A stretch of DNA of 7,439 nt from Prevotella sp. (GTDB taxonomy: Bacteria; Bacteroidota; Bacteroidia; Bacteroidales; Dysgonomonadaceae), in the NCBI GenBank assembly GCA_031263965.1, contig JAISES010000330.1, positions 1 to 7,439 of the forward strand, read 5' to 3'. The position numbers and the translations under genes were made by a program. Positions within the stretch are counted from its first letter, which is position 1. Every line of letters starts with the position of its first letter. Shown here one piece after another: positions 1 to 5,143 of the stretch. The notes beneath the pieces are model-generated. The model was not told the origin of the DNA, ran no database searches, and saw only the letters and a list, made by a program, of their open reading frames with translations.

Positions 1-26
1 CAGCGTATTTTTCCCTTTTTACTTTT

Positions 27-44
27 GGTTTAGCCCGCTAAACC
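27..44. repeat. Short perfect hairpin near the window edge
   Basis: GGTTTAG (27-33) pairs perfectly with CTAAACC (38-44) across CCCG. T-rich sequence precedes it and A-rich sequence follows after a few bases. It could be a weak terminator for a gene to the left, but no T-tract directly follows the stem on either strand, so this stays a structural note. Confidence 0.4.
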
Positions 45-92
45 TGCAAGCAAAAAGAAAAAAATCCATCTGAAAATACCTATAAAAAAAAT

Positions 93-185
93 TTGCTATA
101 AAATTCAAATAGTTTCTTAGAAACTGTTTAAATTTTAGCGAATATTTTGTTATATAGATTACGAAACTATTTAAATTTTAGCGAA
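93..185. repeat. Cluster of three AT-rich 25-bp motifs
   Basis: TTGCTATAAAATTCAAATAG followed by TTTCT occupies 93-117 on the plus strand. A near copy in the opposite orientation lies at 119-142, so the two form a hairpin around 118. A second opposite-strand copy lies at 163-185 and differs from the 120-142 one at one of 23 positions. A fourth copy is at 5065-5089, beside repeat copy B. The motif sits next to the composite repeat in both places. Confidence 0.75.
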
Positions 186-236
186 AAATCCTATAAGTAA
201 TCAATAAAAATTAATGACGTGTTTACATACTCATTC

Positions 237-467
237 CTCCCGTCATTGCGAACCGCTTGCGGTGAAGCACTCCGGAAATTGGGCGGTTAGCGGTAGGTGC
301 AGTCCTTTGTGACTGCCCGAAAAGATACAGCCGGATTGCTTCGGGTAAACCCTCGCAATGACGGGAGAGAGAAAGTCAAAGCTGGCGCACAAAGCATTTT
401 GGGTTCCTAAGGGCTGCTTGGGGCAAAAGGAACGCAAGCAATCTTCGATTGCGCGCAGAAGAAAGAA
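237..467. repeat. Composite palindromic repeat, copy A
   Basis: This noncoding unit of about 231 bp has two joined parts. The first (237-367) is a palindrome: 15 bases, CTCCCGTCATTGCGA at 237-251, are perfectly repeated inverted at 353-367. An inner arm, GAAGCACTCCGG (264-275), matches CCGGATTGCTTC (331-342) with one mismatch. Inside is a small stem, GCAGTC (299-304) with GACTGC (311-316). The second part (about 368-467) is a box whose reverse complement matches copy B: 53 of 55 bases between 413-467 and 4806-4860. The CGTCATTGCGA...GAAGCAATCC pattern resembles mobile palindromic repeats I know from many bacterial genomes; that link is from memory. Open frames here are fragmentary and follow the repeat, so I do not call genes. 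Confidence 0.85.
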
Positions 468-586
468 TATATAAAAACGAACATATTTTTTTAACATAAT
501 CAAACCACTGACCGGTATTGTTCAATAAATAGCAACTTGAATTATACAGTTTAAGAATTCTGTTCTTCATTCATTTTCGATAGTTT

Positions 587-1282
587 TTAATTTGCCGTAC
601 CTACCGCATAAATACTTATTTTACATCCTTCACTTTTTAGAATTTCTTTGGCACAGGACTCGAGGGTCGAACCTGTGGTAATAACATCATCTACCAATAA
701 GATATGCTTATTACCGAAAGTATCTCTATCTGACAAGGAGAAAATATTCTCTACATTTTTCCAACGGTCGAAACGGGAGTTCTTCGTTTGCGACGGGTTA
801 TTTACCGTACGGATTAATGTTTTTGAATCGACGGGAATCCCTGTTGCCTCCGATAGTCCTTCGCAAACTTTCAAAGACTGGTTGTAGCCTCTCTGTTTCT
901 GCCGTTTAGGATGCAAAGGTACGGGAACCAGTATGTCGATACTCTTAATGAAATCGCTTCCTTTCAGATTCTCACCGCAAAGTATTCCCATGAAATTACC
1001 GATCCCGGCATTCCGTTTGTATTTCAGTTCGTGGATAATATGCTGTAAGCTCCCTCCTTTTATAAAATAGGCAAAAGCGGCAATATGTTCGAAGGGGATA
1101 CGCCCTGCAAAGAACTGTTCAAGACGGTTGTCGGGTTGCAGGTGAAAATTTGTCCTGGGCAATGATGAAAGGCATTCCGTGCAGATGTGTTGTTCGCCCT
1201 CGATCAGCCTGTCGCCACAAACGACACACAGATCGGGAAAGAAAAGGCTCAGAAAATCACGGAATATATTCCTCATAATCAC
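587..1282 (-). CDS. comF: ComF family phosphoribosyltransferase-like protein
   Basis: ComF/GntX proteins have a type I phosphoribosyltransferase fold and are needed for DNA uptake in competent bacteria; in other bacteria the role is unsettled. The 231 residues are a normal length. An N-terminal zinc finger is visible as CVVC (19-22) and CTEC (34-37). LVPVPLHPKRQKQRGYNQS (118-136) and the PRPP-binding loop ILLVDDVITTGSTLESC (194-210) follow. The first ATG gives a 26-base overlap with recX; the second, two codons later at 1276, would leave a more usual N-terminus MRNIFRDFLSLFF and a 20-base overlap. Neither has a clear ribosome binding site, so translation is probably coupled to recX. comF is the last gene of the cluster and no U-tract hairpin follows it. 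No other competence gene is present. Confidence 0.92.
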   Translation of the reverse strand: MIMRNIFRDFLSLFFPDLCVVCGDRLIEGEQHICTECLSSLPRTNFHLQPDNRLEQFFAGRIPFEHIAAFAYFIKGGSLQHIIHELKYKRNAGIGNFMGILCGENLKGSDFIKSIDILVPVPLHPKRQKQRGYNQSLKVCEGLSEATGIPVDSKTLIRTVNNPSQTKNSRFDRWKNVENIFSLSDRDTFGNKHILLVDDVITTGSTLESCAKEILKSEGCKISIYAVGTAN

Positions 1283-1799
1283 CTCCCATAAGCTTGTTTA
1301 CACATTTGACCGTCAGATCCATCGCGAATCCCCTGCCTGAAGCAAAGCGGATAAGTTTTGTCTTTTTGTCGTAGTCGTTCTTCCCTTTAACAGACTTGAT
1401 CTTAACAGAAAGTATGTGCATCAGCTGCTTTTCAAAGTCTTCTCCCGAAAATTCCTCCAGAACCGGACGGTAAACGGACTCGGGGATATTTCTCTTTCTC
1501 AGTTCGTAGACAATCTTAGTCCGTCCCCACTTGTTAAAGTTCAGCTTATCGTTGATGAAACTCCGTGCAAACCGGGTATCATCCAGGTATTTCTCTTTTT
1601 TAAGCCGGTCTATGATCCGTTTGATGGCTTCTCCGGAAAGTTCCCATGCCATAAGCTTTTTTCGCACGGCAAACTCCGATCGTTCTGCACGGGAACAATA
1701 AGCAGCAACACGGTTGAGGGCTTGGGGTTCGGAGAGCTTAGCCGCTCCTTGCCTCCCTGCAGAGGCGGAATCAGATTTGCTATGGTTACTCATATCCAT
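1257..1799 (-). CDS. recX: RecX family regulatory protein
   Basis: RecX proteins bind RecA filaments and modulate recombination and the SOS response. The 180-residue product is all-helical in appearance and has the family's three-helix repeats: AAYCSRAERSEFAVRKKL (residues 32-49), the core YLDDTRFARSFINDK (71-85) followed by WGRTKIVYELRKRNI (91-105), and a weaker third repeat near 145-172. The first 25 residues (Ser-, Ala- and Lys-rich) look disordered. The Met at residue 3 (1793) is an alternative start, but the first ATG forms TAATG with the prmC stop and is preferred. recA is not next to it in this window. The 3' end overlaps comF by 26 bases. Identification rests on the repeat motifs and is fairly secure; whether it inhibits or stimulates RecA cannot be read from sequence. 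Confidence 0.9.
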   Translation of the reverse strand: MDMSNHSKSDSASAGRQGAAKLSEPQALNRVAAYCSRAERSEFAVRKKLMAWELSGEAIKRIIDRLKKEKYLDDTRFARSFINDKLNFNKWGRTKIVYELRKRNIPESVYRPVLEEFSGEDFEKQLMHILSVKIKSVKGKNDYDKKTKLIRFASGRGFAMDLTVKCVNKLMGGDYEEYIP

Positions 1800-2647
1800 T
1801 AGCCTTCTTGTTTTTGCAGTAAAGCCTTTACCATCCTGTCTTTTTTACTCAGATCCTGAAATATGGCTATATCAGTAAAGCCTTTTTTGTTCAGCATGTC
1901 CGCTACATCTGCTCCTTTGGCCTGATTGATTTCAAAATACAGCTTCCCTCCTGTATTGAGCAACCCTTTTGCAATACCGGCTATCCGTTTGTAAAATAGC
2001 AAAGGATCGTCATCCGGCACAAACAAAGCCTCATGCGGTTCATAGTCAATAACGTTCTGCTCCATCGACTCTTTTTCTTTTTCAAGAACGTATGGCGGAT
2101 TGCTGACAATAATATCAAATTTCTTATCTTGCGGATAGCCGGACAATACGTCTACCCTTTTAAAGGCGATATTTACAGAATTTTCCTTACTGTTCAGCGC
2201 GGCCACATCCAAAGCCTTGCAGGATATATCCCATGCCGACACGTCGGCCTCTTTCATATGCTTTGCCAAAGCGATGGCAATAGCCCCGCTGCCGGTTCCT
2301 ATATCCAGCACATGAAGGGCAGGCAGATCATTTTCTTTCAGAATCAATTCGACTAATTCTTCGGTTTCGGGCCTCGGGATCAGTACATTTCCGTTAACGT
2401 GAAAATGCAGGCCGAAAAATTCTGTTTCTCCCAGAATATATTGGACAGGCTCGTATTTTTTCAGTCGTTCGATAATAGAATCGATCTGTTGTCGCTGATC
2501 CGGCAGGAACTCCGTTTCTGTCAATAATGCCTGATGATAGGATTTTTGGGTTATATACTCTATCATAATGCGCGTAAATCCCGGAATTTCACTTTCGGGA
2601 TAATACGCATACAATGATTCTTTAATGTGTGAAATCGCTTTCCGCAT
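1799..2647 (-). CDS. prmC: PrmC, peptide chain release factor N5-glutamine methyltransferase
   Basis: PrmC methylates the glutamine of the GGQ motif in release factors RF1 and RF2, using S-adenosylmethionine, and so improves translation termination. The 282 residues match the family length. The N-terminal helical domain (about 1-80) carries QYILGETEFFG (69-79). It is followed by LIPRPETEELVE (89-100), the SAM-binding loop LDIGTGSGAIAIALA (114-128) and the substrate-glutamine motif NPPY (183-186). The NPPY together with IPRPETEE distinguishes PrmC from PrmB and from DNA methyltransferases. The start lies 2 bases after the hflX stop, and the stop overlaps the recX start as TAATG, which points to translational coupling. 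Sharing an operon with hflX gives two neighbouring genes that act on ribosomes at the end of, or during failed, translation. Confidence 0.95.
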   Translation of the reverse strand: MRKAISHIKESLYAYYPESEIPGFTRIMIEYITQKSYHQALLTETEFLPDQRQQIDSIIERLKKYEPVQYILGETEFFGLHFHVNGNVLIPRPETEELVELILKENDLPALHVLDIGTGSGAIAIALAKHMKEADVSAWDISCKALDVAALNSKENSVNIAFKRVDVLSGYPQDKKFDIIVSNPPYVLEKEKESMEQNVIDYEPHEALFVPDDDPLLFYKRIAGIAKGLLNTGGKLYFEINQAKGADVADMLNKKGFTDIAIFQDLSKKDRMVKALLQKQEG

Positions 2648-2649
2648 CG

Positions 2650-3870
2650 TTATTCTGTTTCCTCATCATATTTCTGGAACAGGAAATCGTTGTAAGGATA
2701 ACGTTCAATGTGTATCTCTTTCACCCTGTTGTAAATTTTTTCTTTCAGTTCGTCTATATTGATCTTGTTTTTCGCCGAAATGAAGATGCAGTCGTTGTGC
2801 ATCTTGTTCATCCACGAACGTTCCAGTTCTTCCAGAGAAATGTTTTCCTTTGTCACAGGCGTCAGATCGTCCTCGTCCTTTGGCTTATATGTAAATGCAT
2901 CTACCTTGTTGAATATGAGTATAGTCGGTTTCTCTTTTTTGTCAATATCCAGTAAGGTGCTTTTCACTACCTCAATCTGTTCCTCAAAGTTGGGATGGGA
3001 GATATCCACCACATGTAACAGCAGGTCGGCCTCGCGTACTTCATCGAGTGTAGATTTGAACGACTCCACGAGGTGAGTCGGCAACTTACGGATAAATCCC
3101 ACCGTGTCTGACAACAGGAAGGGCAGATTATAGATAATCACTTTCCGTACAGTCGTATCCAGTGTGGCAAAGAGTTTGTTTTCTGCAAAAACTTCCGATT
3201 TACTGAGCAGGTTCATCAGGGAGGATTTCCCTACGTTGGTGTATCCAACGAGGGCGACCCGTACCATTTTGCCCCGGTTCTTTCGTTGCGATGCCATTTG
3301 TTTATCGATGCTTTTCAGTTCCTCTTTCAGGAAAGCAATTTTATTCAGGATTATACGGCGGTCTGTTTCCAACTGGGTTTCACCCACACCACGCATCATC
3401 ACGCCACCACCCCGTTGACGGTCCAAGTGAGTCCACAGACGGGTCAAACGCGGCAGCAGATACTGGTATTGCGCCAGTTCGACCTGTGTTTTTGCATAGG
3501 CTGTCTGTGCACGCATGGCAAAAATATCGAGGATAAGGCTCGTACGGTCAAGGATCTTTACCTGCAACTCTTTTTCTATATTTCGTATTTGCTTAGGGGA
3601 CAACTCATCGTCGAAAATAACAAGGCCTATCTCGTTATCCTCCATATATTGTTTTATCTCCTGCAATCTTCCCGTTCCAACAAAAGTGACCGGATTGGGC
3701 TTGTCCAATTTCTGGGTAAAGTTTTTAACCGGCACAATACTTGCCGTTTCAGCCAGAAAAGCCAGTTCGGCGAGGTATTCTTTTACCTGGTCTTCTGTCT
3801 GGTATTGTGTAATAAGCCCCACAAGAACGGCTTGTTCGTTTTTTGATTCCGATATAATAAAGTCTTTCAT
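2650..3870 (-). CDS. hflX: HflX, ribosome-associated GTPase
   Basis: HflX is a cytoplasmic GTPase that binds the 50S subunit and splits stalled or stressed ribosomes. The 406-residue protein has an N-terminal HflX domain (about 1-195) with the family signature GGGVMMRGVGETQLETDRR (residues 154-172) and a short helical linker, then a complete G domain: GYTNVGKSS (209-217), the DTT of switch I (238-240), DTVG (255-258), NKVD (321-324) and SAK (365-367). An acidic segment of about 40 residues sits between NKVD and SAK (about 325-360). The start MKDFIISE is the family's usual N-terminus; only an A/T-rich stretch precedes it, with no Shine-Dalgarno. It heads the cluster and ends 2 bases before prmC. 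I found no convincing promoter in the palindrome-filled gap upstream, so how it is transcribed is unclear. Confidence 0.96.
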   Translation of the reverse strand: MKDFIISESKNEQAVLVGLITQYQTEDQVKEYLAELAFLAETASIVPVKNFTQKLDKPNPVTFVGTGRLQEIKQYMEDNEIGLVIFDDELSPKQIRNIEKELQVKILDRTSLILDIFAMRAQTAYAKTQVELAQYQYLLPRLTRLWTHLDRQRGGGVMMRGVGETQLETDRRIILNKIAFLKEELKSIDKQMASQRKNRGKMVRVALVGYTNVGKSSLMNLLSKSEVFAENKLFATLDTTVRKVIIYNLPFLLSDTVGFIRKLPTHLVESFKSTLDEVREADLLLHVVDISHPNFEEQIEVVKSTLLDIDKKEKPTILIFNKVDAFTYKPKDEDDLTPVTKENISLEELERSWMNKMHNDCIFISAKNKINIDELKEKIYNRVKEIHIERYPYNDFLFQKYDEETE

Positions 3871-3893
3871 ATAATTTGTTTAAGAGTTAGACC

Positions 3894-4156
3894 ACCTCAC
3901 CCAACTCCATCCAACAGAGGGGACAAATACCCTCTCCTGTTGGAGGCAGGGCTGTTAAGTTCTGATTTTAAACACAGAGTAAGAGGAGTTCTTTATTTCA
4001 TTATTTTTCAGGATAATATGAAATACTGTTTTCAGATAAAAATAAAAAACTATTCTTTAATAAAAATTCTTTTAAACTCCTTTTACTCTGTGTTTTATTA
4101 TAATCGAACCATATAGAACTTAACAGCCCTGCCTGTTGGAGGGGTTGGGTTGAGGT
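3894..4156. repeat. Imperfect palindrome of about 263 bp between rplS and hflX
   Basis: Left and right arms are inverted copies. ACCTCACCCAACTCC (3894-3908) corresponds to GGGGTTGGGTTGAGGT (4141-4156) with small gaps. GGCAGGGCTGTTAAGTTCT (3945-3963) is repeated perfectly inverted at 4115-4133, 19 bases. The arm at 3970-3990 matches 4075-4095 in 20 of 21 positions and includes ACACAGAGTAA. The centre (about 3991-4074) is very AT-rich and holds a weak stem, 3995-4004 with 4013-4024. The left arm alone also has a nested hairpin (3905-3922 with 3930-3945); the right arm lacks about 28 bases there. It resembles two REP-like units facing each other, or a decayed MITE. No coding sequence is inside. 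Confidence 0.87.
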
Positions 4157-4160
4157 GTAT

Positions 4161-4191
4161 AAAAAAAAGCCTGCCTTTGTATAGACAGACT
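4161..4191 (-). terminator. Intrinsic terminator of rplS
   Basis: On the minus strand AGTCTGTC (4191-4184) pairs with GGCAGGCT (4176-4169) across an 8-base loop, TATACAAA, using two G-U wobbles. It is followed directly by eight T residues (4168-4161). It lies about 30 bases after the rplS stop. This is a classical Rho-independent layout and suggests that rplS does not routinely read through into hflX. Confidence 0.85.
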
Positions 4192-4219
4192 CTCCAATAT
4201 CTTCGTTCGAAAAAGAGTA

Positions 4220-4579
4220 TTAAGCTTTTGTATTAACTCTCTTTTCTTTGATTCTCGCTTTTTTACCTGTAAGACCGCGAAGGTAATACAATTTAGCGCG
4301 ACGAACTTTACCCACTTTGTTTACAGTGATACTGTCAATAAATGGAGATTCGACAGGAAAAATTCTTTCTACACCAATGTTATCGGACATTTTACGAACC
4401 GTGAAACGTTTTTTGTTCAGATGTCCGGAAATTTTGATAACTACACCGCGATACTGCTGTACACGTTCTTTGTTGCCTTCTTTGATACGGTATGCAACAG
4501 TCACTGTATCGCCACTTTTAAACCGAGGAAACTCTTTTCCTGTAGCGAATGCTTCTTCTGCAACTTTAATTAAGTCCAT
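4220..4579 (-). CDS. rplS: 50S ribosomal protein L19
   Basis: L19 is a large-subunit protein located at the interface with the 30S subunit. The 119-residue product is close to the usual length of about 115 and has the family pattern: an N-terminal helix, the [20 protein letters not shown] strand region (residues 20-39), [10 protein letters not shown] (43-52), [20 protein letters not shown] (59-78), and the basic end with [20 protein letters not shown] (93-112). The start [11 protein letters not shown] matches where L19 normally begins. The gene stands alone: a good promoter lies about 80 bases upstream and a hairpin with a U-tract follows the stop. The rpsP-rimM-trmD partners found beside rplS in many other bacteria are absent. 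There is a leader of roughly 70 bases, in which I recognise no known regulatory fold. Confidence 0.98.
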   Translation of the reverse strand: MDLIKVAEEAFATGKEFPRFKSGDTVTVAYRIKEGNKERVQQYRGVVIKISGHLNKKRFTVRKMSDNIGVERIFPVESPFIDSITVNKVGKVRRAKLYYLRGLTGKKARIKEKRVNTKA

Positions 4580-4655
4580 GATTATATGATGGTTTTGTTG
4601 TTAAAATACGCAATATGCACGAGCTTCTCCCGTCAGAGATTACGCAAAGCGGATG

Positions 4656-4686
4656 CAAAGATAAATATATTTCCGGAATAACCAAA
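4656..4686 (-). promoter_or_regulatory. Bacteroidota-type promoter of rplS
   Basis: Read on the minus strand, TTTG (4686-4683) is followed by a 19-base spacer and then TATCTTTG (4663-4656). This matches the primary sigma factor consensus described for Bacteroides, TTTG near -33 and TAnnTTTG near -7, with the expected spacing. Transcription would start near 4649, giving a 5' leader of about 70 bases before the rplS ATG. The motif match is direct; promoter activity is inferred. Confidence 0.8.
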
Positions 4687-4757
4687 GGGTCAAGCCCTTA
4701 ATATTTTCTAACTGATATTGCGCAAGACCGGAACAAATTCTCATACAGTTAACAAGA

Positions 4758-4804
4758 TACGAGTTACGAGTTACGAAATTCTTCATTTTTCATTCTTCAT
4801 TTTT
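4758..4804. repeat. Two short tandem repeats
   Basis: A 7-base unit TTACGAG/ACGAGTT runs from 4758 to 4776 (about 2.7 copies). It is followed by ATTCTTCATTTTT twice (4778-4790 and 4792-4804), identical in 13 of 13 bases and separated by one base. The patch abuts the box end of repeat copy B. No function is apparent. Confidence 0.75.
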
Positions 4805-4805
4805 T

Positions 4806-5040
4806 TTCTTTCTTCTGCGCGCAATCGAAGATTGCTCGCGTTCCTTTTGCCCCAAGTAGCAAAAGGAACCAAAAATGCTTGAGCGCCCGCTTTGACTTTC
4901 TCTTTCGCGTCATTGTGAGCCTGAAAGGTGAAGCAATCCAGTTACTTCAAAAGCCTCTCTCCTTAACTCCCTTTCTTTTTGGAGAGGGTAGGGGAGAGGT
5001 CAGTGGATTGCTTCACCTTTCAGGTTCGCAATGACGGGAG
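4806..5040. repeat. Composite palindromic repeat, copy B (inverted relative to copy A)
   Basis: This has the same two-part architecture as copy A in the opposite orientation, about 235 bp. The box (4806-4907) contains two consecutive inverted repeats: GCAATC (4821-4826) with GATTGC (4830-4835), and the perfect 10-base stem TTCCTTTTGC (4841-4850) with GCAAAAGGAA (4859-4868). The palindrome follows: 4909-4940 pairs with 5004-5035, 30 of 32 bases, with G-T at the two remaining positions. Its loop holds another hairpin, listed separately. Lying between the rodA stop and the rplS promoter, it could also help end rodA transcription, but the stem is not followed by a T-tract. Confidence 0.88.
4954..4999. 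repeat. Small hairpin nested inside repeat copy B
   Basis: CCTCTCTCCTTAACTCCC (4954-4971) is matched by an inverted arm within 4981-4999, 14 of 18 positions, around a short T-rich loop. The CCTC...AAC...TCC / GGAG...GGG...GAGG style is like the outer arms of the palindrome at 3894-4156 and unlike the surrounding element. Copy A has different sequence at this place. This suggests that one repeat family has landed inside, or replaced the loop of, another. Confidence 0.7.
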
Positions 5041-5064
5041 TAACGGAAAATAACCATAAAAAAA

Positions 5065-5089
5065 TTGCTATAAAATTAAAACAGTTTCT
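5065..5089 (+). repeat. Fourth copy of the AT-rich 25-bp motif
   Basis: TTGCTATAAAATTAAAACAG followed by TTTCT matches the copy at 93-117 in 22 of 25 positions. It lies 25 bases beyond the palindrome end of copy B and about 55 bases after the rodA stop, whereas the cluster near copy A begins about 50 bases beyond that palindrome. Confidence 0.7.
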
Positions 5090-5143
5090 AATTCTTTTTT
5101 CCTTTTTATATTGCACCCGGGTAGTTTCATAACTTTTGTATTT

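Larger units (their letters stand above)
1..586. other. Gene-free stretch downstream of comF
   Basis: It holds the edge hairpin (27-44), the AT-rich motif cluster (93-185) and composite repeat copy A (237-467). In 468-586, just after comF, I see only AT-rich sequence with a weak inverted repeat AAGAATTCTGTTCTT (553-567), and neither a gene nor a clear terminator. The short open frames on the minus strand between 243 and 570 follow the repeat and have no recognisable protein features. Confidence 0.7.
3871..4219. other. Gap between rplS and hflX
   Basis: It contains the rplS terminator (4161-4191) and the 263-bp palindrome (3894-4156), leaving only about 23 bases before the hflX start. No TAnnTTTG motif with a suitable upstream TTTG is visible on the minus strand, so an hflX promoter is not identified. 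Confidence 0.7.
4580..5143. other. Gap between rodA and rplS
   Basis: It holds, from the rodA side, the AT-rich motif (5065-5089), composite repeat copy B (4806-5040), the tandem-repeat patch (4758-4804) and the rplS promoter (4656-4686) with its leader. The remaining sequence, 4687-4757, shows nothing recognisable. No open frame with protein character was found on either strand. Confidence 0.7.

Noticed and set aside
20..27. TACTTTTG on the plus strand, a match to TAnnTTTG
   Set aside because: The matching TTTG would lie outside the window and no plus-strand gene follows; a chance match is likely in AT-rich DNA.
237..467. CRISPR or attachment-site reading of the repeats
   Set aside because: There are no regularly spaced direct repeats with variable spacers, no tRNA, and no integrase; the structure is palindromic.
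243..570. Two overlapping minus-strand open frames of 86 and 64 codons
   Set aside because: They run through the palindromic repeat, overlap each other in different frames and show no domain or coding character.
3286..3846. Plus-strand open frame of 186 codons opposite hflX
   Set aside because: It lies wholly antisense to a clear HflX coding region and its translation looks like no protein family.
5041..5143. Intrinsic terminator directly after rodA
   Set aside because: The only nearby structures are a CCCGGG palindrome and the AT-rich motif; no GC-rich stem followed by a T-tract on the minus strand was found.
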